From: Penelope pileata
Taxonomy: Eukaryota > Chordata > Aves > Galliformes > Cracidae
Length of the DNA stretch: 64,000 bases
Reading direction: 5' to 3'
Assembly: GCA_013396635.1 (NCBI GenBank)
Contig: WBMW01005650.1
Location: 71,314-135,313, forward strand
This document shows positions 22,201 through 36,180 of this stretch, piece by piece. Under the pieces are notes generated by a model. It worked only from the letters and a program-made list of their open reading frames with translations. It searched no databases and was not told the origin of the DNA. Made by a program: the position numbers and the translations under genes. How positions within the stretch are numbered: the stretch's first letter is position 1; each line of letters opens with the position of its first letter.

Positions 22201-23040
22201 CGCACGTATGAACCCTTTCAAAACCGCCTGGCCCAATTCTGCACGGCCTGGAGGTGCCTGGCTGAGAGATTCCACCCATATGGGAAGGGTTAGAGGAGGT
22301 CCAGCTTCACCCTGGAGCTGCTTGATGTCTTCTTGTACCTTGGGCAAGGGGCACAGGGAGGCTCAATCGCTGTGCAGATAAATGGGAAAAAAAATCCCAA
22401 CATCTTAATTTGGCACTATCACGTGAAAGCTGATTTGGGGGAAATGGAGAGTGAATATCTTCAGCTACGACAGGCTCTGAGCTTGGTGTAGGTACAAAGG
22501 GAATCTCCATTGAACCTGTTTTATTTTGACCTTGACTGTGCTTGTCTCCAGAAGATCTGAGGTCTCACGAGAACACCACGCTGCCAGATGTGGTTATGGC
22601 CATATCCCAACTTTGCCCATCTTCCCCCAAAAGCAGGAGAAATTCTTTGAGTTCAGAAAAAAAATTAAAAATCCATTTTTTTCCTCCTCAAACTTGAATT
22701 TGAGCATTGCAATTTCCCAAAGTGCAATATCATTCTCTGGCTGCAAAGAACCTTCTCCATCCTCCCATTTCCATCCAAAGCAGAGACATCACCTGGAAAA
22801 CACCCCTGGGAGGGGGATGCATGCGGAGTGACCGATGTCCCTTCATTACTGCAGGGAGCTGACAGAGCATTAATAGGGGACAGGAAAAAAACATTCCGCT
22901 GTGGCATTTGCTGGTTGCGTGCAGCCGCAGGCAGGAACTGCTTCCTCTGTTTGCAGGCTTTTAGGGAAAGGAGAGCTCAACGGAGTTGCTAAATTAGAAT
23001 GAAGCGAAAAAATATTGCTGTGAACAACAGAATGTTTGGC
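19271..23040. other. Unique sequence, no gene recognised
   Basis: GC-rich and AT-rich patches alternate. A small duplicated motif (TCAAGGGCTGGAGG and TCAAGAGCTGGAGG) lies at about 20028-20063. TATAAAAG at 20527 has no CpG-dense block beside it. Two overlapping, mutually exclusive palindromes lie at 21340-21366. No exon with both splice borders was supported. Confidence 0.4.
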
Positions 23041-23057
23041 TTTTTTTTTTTTTTTTT
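23041..23057 (+). repeat. Poly(T) tract
   Basis: Seventeen T residues followed by AAAGC, inside AT-rich unique sequence. Confidence 0.9.
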
Positions 23058-24246
23058 AAAGCAAAAACACAAATCCTTAGAGTGATTTACATGGGAAAGG
23101 GGAGCCGGAAACAATTTCAGAGGCTGTTTTCCAAAATTGATGAATAACAGAAGATACAATGGTTAAAGCAAATGGCCCAAATTTCCTGCTCTTTAAATGG
23201 GCTGAATAGATACTAAAAACAAGGGTGCCCTGTTTTTCTCCTTATTGAGTTAGCAGAGGATTTTCCTTGGGTAATTTTGGTTCTGGAGGGCTCTCAGTGG
23301 TCCTCAAGGCAGGAGCTGGTGGCCGGGCAGAGCGGGTGTTGGGTCCGTGCCGTGTTGGCTGCCGGGACCAACAGGATGCACGGGAATACCAGAGGTGGGG
23401 AAGAGTGGTGTGGGCCAGCCGCGTCGTTTTGAATCATTTCTGGTGAATAATGCTGAAGGTATGAGTCATGAGGAGGGATCCAAATCTTCTCTTTGGATTT
23501 TTATTTATTTCTGAGGGGAGCGATCTGACTTCTGCTCTGCCTGAGCCTTGCTTTCCTGCAATTCCCTTCTAATCCTTGCCCCTCACCAGCCCCACTGGAT
23601 GAGGATGCAAGGTTTTCTCCAACCAGACCCAACTAGGGAGCATTTTCTTCTCCTTGCAAAGACTTTTGTTGTTTCTGCAAAACATTCTTGTTGTGCTTGG
23701 AGAAAAAACTTTGGACGGGGTCCCTGCGAAGCTGTTGTCTTCCTCGCCTTTAGCCAAGGTCCAGCAGCTGCAGCACTTGTCTGAGATACCACAAAGGATG
23801 GCCATGTGGATAATCTCAAGGCTAGAGCAGCCCATGGAAGCCTCCAAATAACCACTATGCTATGTCCTCTTTCTGCCCTATGTACAATAAAACATGAATC
23901 AGGAAAAAAAGATTTTAAGCGATTAACTAGACAAAACGAGAGTTTTGCAAGCAGGGGAAACAGTTCTGGCTCAGATCAGAGACATACCTTCAGCATGAAG
24001 AGCAGGAAAGACAGCAAGGGAAGGGATGGAAACCTCATGTCCGTGCCATACCACTGCAGGGTTCACCATGTGGACATGGGAGAGTTTTTAGCTGGGGCAT
24101 AAAAGCCTGAGGTTTGATGGCATGGTAGGAGGTACATGGTTAGCTCCCACTCTTCTGGATTGGGGAAGGTCCTATCTGTCCAGCCTTGGAAATATTCTGA
24201 GGACTATCCCAGCCACTATGGTTACACCAGCGCTGGCTGATGTCAG
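23058..24246. other. Unique sequence, nothing recognised
   Basis: AT-rich to about 23270, then mixed. No repeat family, exon or RNA gene was seen. Confidence 0.45.
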
Positions 24247-24312
24247 ATATAGTAGAATGGAATAGTTCACTTAGAAGGGACCCTGAAGGAGTGTTGAGCC
24301 CAGCTGCCACAT
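24247..24312 (-). repeat. Decayed CR1 3'-end fragment
   Basis: The plus strand reads TAGTAGAATGGAATAGTTCA, then TTAGAAGGGACCCTGAAGGA, then AGCCCAGCTGCCAC. This follows the reverse of a CR1 tail (agaatggaatagttca, ggaagggaccctgaagg) with several differences. It is short and less certain than the other copies. Confidence 0.6.
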
Positions 24313-27300
24313 TGCAGCTGGTACATCATCACTGAGCACAGCAGAAAGATGCAGGAGGAGCTGCCTCATTTTCAGCATTTCTTTTCATGGATTATTTCCT
24401 CTCAGTGGGTGTTTTCTGCTTCCAAATCAACGTGTGCAGGGGAATTTGAGGAGCATCTTGCACCCTGCTGAGCACCCTGACCTTCCCTCCTGTTGGGTGT
24501 GCACACATCTCAGCATGTCTGTGGGCTCCTGTACCATCCTGGCTTCTCCAGGTTACTCCGGGCTTTGAATGCACTCAGGATAATCAATTGCTTTCCCTGT
24601 TCCCTTCTTCCATCTCTCCAACATGTCTTCCTTCCAAAAATCTGGGAACTCCACCAGTTGCACGCACTTAATCAAATGAAAGTAACCGCAGAGGGCAAGC
24701 TGAGTTGCTAATTGCTCTCAGGCAGTTATCTTATGTTTCACTGCTGGGACATATGCTCAGCCCTCCCCAAACACCTCCTCTTCCTCAGGCTCCTGAATTG
24801 GACAGAGCATACGTTAAATGCGTAATTGCAAAGCCACAATTACAAAATCCCTTTCTTGGGTTGTTTCCCATGTTAACCGAAGCCTGATAAATCACGTCGT
24901 GTATTTATGGACTCCGCAAGCAAATTGTCATTCAAAATGCCACTTCTGGCTTTCAAGCCCAAATGAATTACTGCGTTTGTGATACACACCTCTTCCTTAA
25001 CAACACATTCAGATGTCAGGACGCTGAGAAGCACTTTCCTCTCAAAGGCTCATTCAGGCCTCAGAGGAAAAAGAATTCAAACTACTTTGGCATTTTTAAC
25101 TGATTCTTTCCCAGCAGTGGGGGAAGGCTGAGACATCCTGCTGAGACATCACCTTGGGAGGTCCATGTGGGGTGAAGGGAGGTCTCCAGGACATAGGTTG
25201 TACCTGAATGATGAGCTTCTGTAAAGACCCATGGAAGTTACCTGAATTATAAAGGGAATGAGCTTTTAGGAGGTGTGTGGTCTCATCCTTGTGTGCATTA
25301 CCCACCCTTAACACTCGTTTCTTGGGGTGTCCATAGAATGTCCATGTTGCCATCACCATCAGCAGTGATGCTGAGATGAAGGGGCGAAGTATGAACTGGA
25401 GATCAGCGTGTGGAGGGAAGAAGGATGAACACTGAGGTAGAAATGAATGCTTCCCCAGGAAATGCATCCTGGACATGGGTGGAGAAGAGCAGTGAGAGAG
25501 CATTTTACCATCTTCTCACCACTGGTGTGAGGTTTGCTCTGCTGGGTAGAAACCCAATGTCTGGGATGTACACGGATTGCAATGGCATCACTGCGAGGTG
25601 TAGGCTGGACTTTGGGACCATGGCTGTAGGCTTCTGATTTAGCATGAGCTGTTTTAAGATACAGACAAGCTTGACACGCACAAAGCTGCGTCAGATCTGG
25701 GTTTATGGAGAACACTGATGCCTGGGAGGGGGTGAGAGTCTTGTGCTGTACAAGCCCCTGGGGAGGATGTCTGCGACATGGGGCTGCCTTCAGCAGCAGC
25801 ACACGCTGTTCTGAAAGATGTGGTTCTAACGACTAATTATATACCTCCACTTAATGTCATTTGCAGAGCCCGGCGTGGGCGTGGGGTTGCAAAGACAGAG
25901 CCCTTTGTTCCATGGGCTGACAAGCAGATGGAGACCAGCTCTGACCTCAAGCTCAGGATGCCCAGGAGTTTCACGAGCACCCAAGGACAAAGGCTGGCAA
26001 GCGATGAAAGGGCTCCTGCACTTTTTTTACTGCATCGGTGTCCACAGAACGACGTCGATGAGGATGGAGGCTGCTGTCATCGGATGAGGTGGGCATGGCA
26101 CCGGTGACGTGGTGGGGTTCCCATCCAGCACCGGGTGGAATGCAAGGCTGGGGACATTGATGGAGCTCAGCGGCTTTTGAAAGTTTATGGGATCTTGTAT
26201 GGAGTTGTGCATGATGAGCCACATTTTGATTGTGTCAAGTCTGAGAATGTGAAAAACAGGGTCGGTGTGAGAGCCTGCTGGGAAGGGAAGGCAGTGTGCT
26301 GAGGAAGCCCCATCGTAAGCATTTTCCTGCCCTGGGATGACCAACGTACATCCTGAGAAAAGGGTGCCTGCATTGTGCGGCCTGCCGCTCTGCCCATCCT
26401 GCCAGGAACAATGGGGCGGCTCTTAAAAAAATGAAAGGCATGTTCAGGGTTGTGGGAGAGAAGAGCCGGGGGCACTGGGGAGGATGGGTGAGCAAGGGGG
26501 GAGATGATGCAGGAGAAGCTGCGATGTGCCCTGGTGTGGCCCATGCTCTGAACGCCCCAGCTTTGTCAACCAGAAACATGAAATCCAGGCGATGCCCTGA
26601 GCCCAGCCTCAGAACCAGGCTCAGGAATTGTTTAGAGCTTTTCCCCAAGGCTGTGTGCTGGGGGTGCTGCTGGGTCTCCCTGAGGGGTGCCAGCAAGGTG
26701 ACAATGACCCAGGTGTTGAAGGCAGAGGTGACACCTGGGTCAAGCATCCCTTCCTAGCTGAGTCCTCACTCTTGCCTGTCCTTTCCGCACCTAGAAGTGC
26801 CTTTTCTTCCCATTTCTGCAGCTGCATTGAAATGTTTTGGGGCTGTTCATCTGGCAGCAGCTGAATTTTCAATCAGTGGAAGCTTTTTGTAAAACATCTT
26901 TTCCTTCTTTTGGGAGCCCGAGAGGATCTGGGTTGAGGAACTAAAGGCAAGAGGCAGCGTTTCGGATTTTTGATTCTCAAATAGCCTCAATTAGGTACAA
27001 ATTAATGTCGTGACCCCTCTGTGGTGACCCAGCTCAGCCGGGCTGGGTCAACGCTGCCCATGTACTTATGGGGTCAGGGATGCTGGAAGGGGAGAGCCCT
27101 GTGGAGCTCTTTGCCCAGGGCCTCAACAATTTGGGATTCCCTAAATCCCACCAGGGCTGGCAGGGAGAATTTGGAAGGATATGGTCAAATTTTGCTGTCG
27201 TCATCAATTAATCTCAATAGCTGCTGCTGGCATTCCTGACTTCTGGCAGTTCCCTGGGAACGTGAGGACTTCACGTCCTCCTTGGCCAGTTGTGGTGGGG

Positions 27301-27680
27301 CTGAGCAGCCCTGGTAGGGGCAGGGAGCATGGCAGGGGTTCTCCAGTGTATGGGGACATCTCCAGCACTCCAAACTGCTGCCTGGAAACGCTCCACATAC
27401 CTGCGAGCTCTTCGAGAAGGGTTTTGTTTTGGAGCTTGCTTTTTCTTCTGAAAAAAGAACTGCTTGCAGGCAGGCATTAAAAATTAATTTTCACAAACAA
27501 ATTCAAAGCAGGTGGCACGGTGGTGGCCGTGGGGATGAGGCAGAGGGGACAGCTTGCCCTGCTCCCAGCACAGCTGCCAATGCGCGGTGCTGGGACAAAC
27601 AACCCTCCCAGTCTGGCAGAGGGCATGCCCTGCTCAGAGCATGCTGCTTATTTGAACTACCTGAGCATTTTTTTATTTGA
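24313..27680. other. Unique sequence with a possible conserved element at 24640-25090
   Basis: The block 24640-25090 is repeat-free and rich in ATTA/TAAT sites, and includes an inverted pair GTAATTG (24822-24828) and CAATTAC (24837-24843) spaced by eight bases. From 25100 to 27650 the DNA is GC-richer and has open frames on both strands (for example 26235-26747 minus), none recognisable. No RNA gene was seen. Confidence 0.35.
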
Positions 27681-27694
27681 TTTTTTTTTTTTTT
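27681..27694 (+). repeat. Poly(T) tract
   Basis: Fourteen T residues followed by AAACC. Confidence 0.9.
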
Positions 27695-30600
27695 AAACCT
27701 TAAGCTATGCAGGACTCAGACTAAACAGAAAATACAGCTAAGAAAACGTCTCGGTATAAGGCCGGGAGTCAGACTGTTGCTTCTGAAATCCAATTGTGGT
27801 TGTAAGGTGATCCCAGAAACCAAAAGATTACAACCGTGAGACACTTCACGAATACCAGACTGGTGGGGAAGGCACCTTGGCTACTGAGGCCCGAACAATT
27901 TTTAGGGTCCCTTTGGTGTGTGGGGATGCAGCGGGCGTTGGGCATCCCTGTGGGCTCTGCAAGTGATGCTCATGGGATGCTGACCTGGAGGTGGTGCTGA
28001 GTTGTGAGTTTCAGAGAGCCTCTTTTGGGCTGTATTCCTGCTTTTCTCCACTAGCTAAATCTCACAGCTTTATGTTTCAGTGACTGTCTCTTTATATACC
28101 TGATTCATTTAGCTGGTAATTCCCTTAATGCTAGTGACCCACTGGCCAAGTGATCACATTAAGGAGAGGGGAACAGTGGTATGGGCTGTGCTATGTCTGA
28201 TGGAGGGCTTCCAGTTCTGCTTAGAGAGAAGCTGATGCCTGGACAGCTTCTCCACACTGAGTGCAGAGGGGATTAATCAGTGCTTTATTGCTATTCCTAG
28301 AAGATAAGTGTCACCATTCAGTCTGGAGCCGTGCTTTGGTGTTTGGGTACTTCTTCTGGCACCACTGCCTCTGGTGGTTCCTGTGGTCCTGGCATGTTTC
28401 TGGGATATTCTGGGGATTCCAGCTGAAGCCAGGATGCACGGAGTAAAGAAATGCAAAATGTTAATGGAATCTTTTTTGAGCACATCCTGAAGTGCATGGA
28501 AAATGATATAGAAAAATGGAGCCATAAGCATAGGACAACGAAAGCAATCTGCTTGAGAACACCGGCCAGCCCAAATGCTGCTTTACTGAATTAACTTTAC
28601 TCCAAATTCAGCTACTGATACCACCCCATGCCTCTGAGGAACACAAGTTGGTTGGGCATAGGACTACATCCTAATGGTTTTGCCCTGCAATGCTGCTGCT
28701 TTTCAGAGCAAAATTTTCCTGGTTTTGCAGAGCTGAGTTGTAGGAAAAAGTCCCGGTTACGTCAACGATAGTGATGAAACTCCCAAAACCTTCTGGGAGC
28801 CAGGGCTGCCTCCCCAGAGCGTCGTTTTTCTCCAAAGTGCTGAGCGGCCACAACTCAACCTCAAATTAATGGGAGCTGGAAGTCCTTCAAAAATGAAGTT
28901 CAGGGTGTCCGGAGCAAGAGACTCAATAAAGCAGCACTGAAAACAGAGGTGCTTCTCATCCTTTGAATTTTTTTAGATTGTGGTTCCAGCCTGATGGATG
29001 CAAGCCTGGGAAATCATGGGACCCTGATTCTGCAGTTTCTATTTGGTACAGGAGAATGAACCAGAGAGATGCTGTCTGTTTGACTTCTTAAGTTCATCTT
29101 CAGCATTTCAGGGGCTATGAAACACTGCGGGATTACAGGGCAAGAAATCACCCGATGCAGCTGAACGCATCGTGCTGGGTCAGCACACCCGACACCCGAG
29201 CAGTTTCACACCGCTGTGGGCTGATCCATCAGAGGTGGCTGTTTTGCTTTGCAAAGCCTACGGCTTGCTTTTTGTCCCCCCCAGCAGGACGAGTAGCTGC
29301 AAACTCAGCGTGTTCATGCAGATCTCAGCAGGGAGAGCAGGTGATGCTGCAGAGTCGATCTGCGAATGTGCTTTGAGTTACAATTCGACACGGCAGCTCT
29401 GCTCCCAGCCTGCCCAGTGCAAGCAAAAAGTGAGAGTGTTTGCACGAGTTCTGACTCTGCTGGGAGACAGGTCCTGCTTTGAAAGATGTTTTCCAGGCTC
29501 TGTTAAAGTGCTTTCCAAACCCGCTGTGTTTCCCCAGGACAGCCAGCCCTCGCTGCTATGGGCTGCACCAAAGCGCTGATGATTGGAGCTCAGTTCGGCA
29601 CAGATGAATTTAAAGCTGCCATCGGGTCACTTCCAGGTGGCTGCACATTGTTGTATTTTGGTAATGGTGTCACAAATGTTACTTTTTCCTCTTCTTGTAG
29701 CAGCTTTTCTGAATTACAGCAACCCCTTTAACTTCAGAACAAGTCCTCTCTCTTGCAGCCACCTCGAAGCGCGGCAGGGGCACCTCCCCTTTGCAATTTC
29801 CCTTTCCCTCTTAACCTTGCCCTGTAACGTGCTGAAAGTTGTTACTGAAAGCCACCTTGATCAGAAATGACATTACAAAAGCTCACTCAGCCAGATACCG
29901 CAGAAATCCAGCCATGGTGGAGAATCCCAGAGCCAACAGTTTTGAGTTATGGACCTGCCCTGTCTTGGCATGCGGCACGAGGAGCCGACCGCTTCAAGGT
30001 AGCAGCTATTAAGTTCTGTTTGCTTTCCTTCGGAGTGGCTGTGCTTTGTACAAAGAGGTTTGGCTGAGCCTTGCTATGCACAAAAACACTGAGCAGAGAG
30101 ATGCTTCCTGCGCTGGAATGGGAAAGCAGCAGCGGGGGCTGCGCTCGGCCAAACACGTGGTTCCAAGGACGGAGGAGACGTGGGGGCTCAGAGCCTGCTT
30201 TGTGCCATGGGGCTGGGAGCAGAGCCTGCCCCAAGCCTCCAGGTCCTCCAGGGGTCGGGGTTTGTGGTGTGCACCCAGTTCACCCCTGTGTGCACACAGC
30301 TGGCCCCGAACCGCACGGCTCTGCAAATTGAGGCTGCAAAGGGAACGCAGGGCTGAGCAGCGATCCTCGTGTTGCTGCCGTGCAAAAACCGAGCAGCACA
30401 ACTTGGCAACGTTCTCAAAAAGTGTTTTTTTTTTTTGTTTTTCCCTTGAAATGCTCCTTGTTTCTGGGAACACTTTTCCTAAGCCTTTTCCAGACTGGGT
30501 GGCAAATTCACAGGCCCCATTAGAGGGAGATCCTTGACCCAGAAGGTTACGATGATCCTCCGATTATTTGCGTCCTTCTCCCACCCAGCCAAAGAACATT

Positions 30601-32240
30601 TGTGTATATTGAATTTTACAAGAGCTAACTTTCGGAAAGCCCGGAGCCTGGAAATTGAAACCACTTTAATGGGTTCTGCCTGAGACTTTTATTTACCGCA
30701 AACTCCAGCACAGAAATCAAGGCCCAAAGCTGTTCCTCCTGCAGCCAGTGGAAGCAGAGGACAGAGAGTCCAACCCTGAGCTTGTGCTCAACCTGAGCTC
30801 TTCCAGCGTGCATGCGTTGGCAGTGAGTGAGCTGCTCTCAGTTTCTGCTCTTCCAGCTCTGGAATTCTTTTCGATCCCAGAGATAAGAAAAAAATCTTCC
30901 AAACAGATGCGTCATGGCTGCTTAATTTTCCATTAAAAGCAGAGGAGGTATTTAACTCTGTCCTATCGGGGTGCGTGCAGGAACAAGGTATGTCTCTCAG
31001 AGGCAAAATCCATCCTATTAGCAGAGAGATGTGGAGACCTTGGAGTATCCATCCCCATCAACACCATCAGCTGTGGAAAAGCCATTCATTAGCAGCAGGC
31101 GATATGTTCTCCTGTCCTCTCCCCAGCAGAATGGGCAGTGCTATCTAAATAAGCTGTTTCCTGAGAAGTTCCTCAGAGTTACTGCTGCAGCTGGAGGCCA
31201 ACTCTCCTCCCCCAAAGCCCAGCAGAAGCAGAGCTCTCAGAGAGGAAAAAGCTGATCTCCATCCAGCAGACCGAGCTGTTCCTCTGCAGTTCCTCCCTTC
31301 TCCTGAGACCCCCCTTTAGTTCAATGTGCACCCTGCTTGTTCTTCACCTCCCCTTCCCCACAAACCATTCCCATCTGGGCACCCATCTGAGCACATCGGT
31401 GACCTGACGCTCAGATTTCCTCTCCGTGCTCTCAGTTTGGCCAAACCCAGCTGCAGGGATCCTCTCTGACATCCCAGCCAACCCTCTTCAGATTCCCCTC
31501 GCTGACTTCCCATGGCCTCCTGCATCAGCTCAGCCTTCCTCCTCCAGCATCCTCGCAGCCCTGCTGCCCTCACCCCTTCCCCAGCCACGAGAGGCTTCAT
31601 CCTGGACTTACATAAGCTGAGCCCTCTGCTATGTGTTAGCAGCACTCAATGACACCATGAAGCTCAGGAAGGCTTCCCTGCCCTCACCAGCAAACCTCCA
31701 GAGGTGTTTTGGACAGCGTGTCAAAGCAGGAGAGACCCCCAGGGAGAGGGCAGAGGTAGGGACGTGGGTTTGTGTTCCTGCGCTGAGACGTGGTGCAGGG
31801 ATTTTAACTTCTAAGCATTGTTCATTCTCTCTGCTTTTAAAAACAAGCGTGCTGGCCTCTGAATGGTTACATTCCGATGAGAGTGAGTTGTTTTGGCTTT
31901 CCCTAAATGCCACCTCTGATCTCAGCTGGCCATCGTGGCCCCTCCTGCCTTCCCCTCCCGCTGCCATCCCACCCCCAGCAGCTTTGTGCTGCTCCGGGTG
32001 TCAGGGTGGCATTCCCAGCCTCTGCTAGTTCGTGTTTCTAACACAGTTAGGTTTTAAAGGCATGCAGAGAAATCAGAGCGCTGATTGGGTTCTCACCAGA
32101 CAGGAGATGATAGGAAATAGTCACATCTGGCAGAACGTGGGTTTCGCAGCACCTACCCAACGTTTGCTCCAGAGCATCAAAAGGATCCAAGACACAAATC
32201 CAAGCAGAAGGGAAATAAAATGTATTAGGTAAACCCCCGG
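27695..32240. other. Unique sequence, no gene recognised
   Basis: A strong acceptor-like pyrimidine tract ends in TTCTTGTAG at about 29701, but no matching donor follows in an open frame I can defend. A T12 run lies at 30425-30436. Scattered CpGs occur at 30090-30420. No repeat family or RNA gene was recognised. Confidence 0.4.
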
Positions 32241-35200
32241 ACCACCAAGTGAAGAGGATTTAGTGTGTATAATAAGCTGCCTGTGTATCATTTATCACAG
32301 CCACCCAGCGATTGCCTGGGGGTAATGATGGACACCATAAGTTGCGAAAATATCGCGACGTGTCACGTAACAGAGCGCAGGTGTCTGTGGGGGAGCCGAG
32401 AGGAAACCAACCTGACAGCCTTGGAGCCCGCCTGGTGCTGGCATCTGCAGGGACCCAGCGGTGCATGGAGCATCCCCGCCTCATCCCGAGCCCTCCACGG
32501 GGCTTTGCTGAATGGCCCCTTTCTTCCTCCCCGCAGTGATCCCACCTCTTCCATGGCTGCTGTTTTCCTTTGGAAATGGGAACAGCTGGGGCACATCTCT
32601 CTGGATCACTCGCTGGCCCCATGCTGGGTGCAGGCATCGGGGTGGGTGCTGTGCTGAAAGCTGTGGGGCATCACCGAGGGACCGGACCCTCCTCCTGCAC
32701 CTTGCTCACGGGCAGGAAATCTCACAAGGAGCCATGGATTTCCCCCCAAAAAACTCCCTCACCCCCAACCTGGGAGGACACATCCCCATGGGGCAGCCCC
32801 ATTGAGCTGGGGATGAGCATTTCAGCAGAGCCCTCTGGGTCCTGCATTGAGCCTCTCGGTTATTGGAGAGCCCCTGACCTCCCCTGGCAGGTTTCTCCAT
32901 TGTCTGCCTGACCTCACCATTATAAAGCATTTCCTACTATTTAGCCTTGTGTTTTTCTTTCTTAATTTTAAGCCATTAGTGCTTGTTCTTCCCAAAATTT
33001 ACTACTGAAAACGACTCTGCCTCCTCCCTTCCTCTCGGTTGACAGATGGCTGCAGAGTGACCCTCCAGGATTTATATCTCCAGTGGCGAGGCCGCGCTGC
33101 TCTCCTATCTTAATCCCCTCAAGGCCATAGAAAAATAAAGCCGTTGGCTTTAAATGCAAATCTTTCACAACCCCTGCATCCCAGCAGCGATCCCCTGCAC
33201 CTCGCTGGAGCTTGGCTCTATTTGCTTTCACAGCTCCATCCCAGGAACTCCAGGAACTAACTTTCAAAGATGCTTAATTTGTCACGAGGGATTTTATAAA
33301 CTTGTTGGGTTGCTTCGTGACATGCTAGCTAAAGATGCATCTATCTTGATTTTTCATTCATCTTCTAAATTTTTATTTTATTTATTTTTTTCCTACATGT
33401 ACAATACAAAGGACATTCACTTCCTACCTAGATAGAGGGGAAAATTTTCGTCTTTTCTTCCTTTAAATTACAGCAGTCTGCATAATCCCTTTTGGGATTT
33501 GCTGCTTAAGTAATTAAAAAAAAAAGGTGAAAAAACTCCTAATATTTTGGTGAACAAAACACTTATTTGGTTGGTTTTGATAGCTTTTTGGCTTAGTAAT
33601 CTTATTTTTGTCTGCTAAATTTTAGAAAAAAATCCGAAATAATCCAAAATTCCTCATCATTCAGTGTGAAACTTAGCAGAGTAAACATTCTTTTCTTCTG
33701 CTGATCTGAAAAATCAAAATGACATCAAAGGAAACTTTCTAGACCTAAATTTCGAAGTATCCTTGTTTGGATGATGGAAATGGAGATGAATGGTTCCTCC
33801 CAGCTGCACCTGGAAGTTCCCATCAAGGGGGTTTGCTGCTACCTGGCCACGATCCTTTTTGCCCTGACTTCCAAATCTACACCACTGATGCTCACGTAGC
33901 AAAGCCCCATGTGTTTTCCTATGCCATGAGGCTCTGTGCTGGGGAAGGGCCGTTGATGGCTCCTTCCATTGTGCATGGATGAAGACTATGGTCCATCAGT
34001 GAAGGTGAAATGGTTGCTGCATAGAGCAGCATGGTTGCCACCACAGAAGGGATGGTTGCCACATCATTCCCATCCAAAATGCAGCACCCTGCAAGACCCA
34101 CAGAGATCCTGTCTCATCTGGTTGAATGGAAGAAGTTGGAGGTGGTTGTATATGCTGGACCCATCTGAGTAAACACCATCCTGGATCCTGCTTGGGTACC
34201 AGGGTGGGAGAAGGTGCTCCCCGTGCTCCTCCTGACCTCACAAATCTGCAATAAGGAGAGCACTCCTCCACTCTGATGGTGGTGTGAAGAGCTAAAAGAC
34301 AGGTTAAATCTTGGGGATAATGAATGAGGATGGGCATTTGGGGTGGTTTTGCACACAGTGTTGTGAATAGTTTCTTCCTCAGCTGGCATGGGCTCCCTCC
34401 TGCCTGGAGAGCTTCTCCCTGGGTTTCTTCCAGGTTTGTCCAGCTTCCTACCTCTGAGAGGCATTTCCTCTCCTGTGTCACTTGTGAGGAGTGACAAAGG
34501 AGGAGGTGATGGGCTCTGAAAAGAGCCAAGGGCCTATGAGCTGCCTGGGAGGCTGAAAATCAAGGCGTTGAGTCTGGTCAAAAAACACATAATATTTTCT
34601 CTTAAATGTGGACACTAAGGATTTAATGGAAAGAGAGGTCAGGCTTTGACCTGACCACTGAGCAGGGTGATGGGGATGGCTCCTCCGTGTCCTCGAGGAG
34701 GTTTTGTTAGTCTAAAGCTGAGTCCTGGCGTCGGGTGATGCATTTTCCAGGGAAGCTAATGGATTTGCTTGCACCGCGCCGGAGTGGTTGGCGGGGGTGG
34801 GAGCGGTGACTCTCTCGTGAGAGACAAATGACTTCCTCTTGACAAGCAGCTATGTTTTAACTTGGAAAATGATGGATGAGTCCCCAGCAAAGGCTTGCAC
34901 AGGCAAGCTAACATGCAAACGTCGCATTGTCAGGGATCCAGCATAACAAAACAAAACAAACTAAAATCCCAAACCACCATGGAAAAAACGAAACCTCGCG
35001 ATGATGAGCAGGAACTTAAATGGGCCCATGGAGAAAGGCTTTGGGTCAAGCAGAACGTGTCACCCACCACTCAGGGGGACGTGTGTGAGCCCTGGAAGCC
35101 TGCTCAGGGCTGTGGGTTCATCTCCAGAAGATCGCTCACGTTAAACCAAAGCCTTCCTGTGGCATGGGGAACCGCAGCCTTATCCTTCCGCCCTGCTGCA

Positions 35201-36180
35201 GTCCCTCCCAGGCCATTGTTTGGATTTTCCTTGGCATCCTTCAGCAGAACTTGGCCACCATGTTTTGTCAAATGTTTCCCTCGCATTTTTCTTCTCCGCT
35301 TACCTTTACAAAAGAAAAAAGGCTTTTATTGTTATTTCTTTTTTTAACATGTGTATATAAATACTTGGCAAGTGCTGGGCACGGCGGCTGCACCCAGGTT
35401 CCTGTTGTTAGTTTGGGCACTGGTGTATCTCGTTGCTACATCTGGGAGCCCAAATCCAGACTCTGGACTCGCTGCAGTGGGTGTGGTGCAACTACGGATG
35501 GAAAAGATGGGTTCTGTCCTGAAGAGCTGCAGCTAAAGCCTGGAAGTCTCCCAAATGGGGATGCCAAGGTGGAAGGTGAAGGCAAAAGCCCTGTTGCCCA
35601 GTTGCATGGGGGGCTGCTGGGCCCATTTCAAGAGCTTAACTCAAGCAAGAGTGAGTTTGCATGTGCAGGAGAGAGAGGAGATGCAGAGAGTCCTTACTGT
35701 TAAGATTTTTGCAACTTCCATTTAATTTTTCATGATTTTTTAATGTTTTTAAAACAATGTTTGAAACAAAGCTCTATCACTTAGCATGTGGTCCCTCCAC
35801 TGCAGCGAGGGCTTGCTCGACCCCAGACAACTTTGTTGCTGGCATAAAGCTTTGATTAGAGAAAGCATTGGTGTCAAAAGGCAAAACCTTAACCCGGGAC
35901 CGTGTGAGGGCCCTATGCAATACCATAGGACCCTGTGGGACTCTGAGCATCCTGCACAGGAATGAGGGCAATCAATGCCTGTAGCTCCCTCACCCCTTCC
36001 TCTACCTTCCCCTCTGCAGCCCCAGATCAACCCGAGATGTTTATAGATCTTCAAAAAACAGTTCCCACAATGGCTGGGTTTTGCAGGGATACGTAAGCTG
36101 CCTGGTTGGCTCTTTGATATTGGAAAGCTTCCACACTTCAGATCCTGTTGTCAGCTGCAGATCTCCACATCATTCCACCG
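32241..36180. other. Unique sequence, AT-rich block at 33270-33760
   Basis: A CpG-bearing segment at 32330-32385 (TATCGCGACGTGTCACGTAAC) stands out from its surroundings. From 33270 to 33760 the DNA is AT-rich and repeat-free and reads like a conserved non-coding element. A short (AAAAC)n run lies at about 34946-34962. Frames around 33996-34529 (minus) and 35164-35703 (plus) are unfamiliar and unsupported. Confidence 0.35.
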
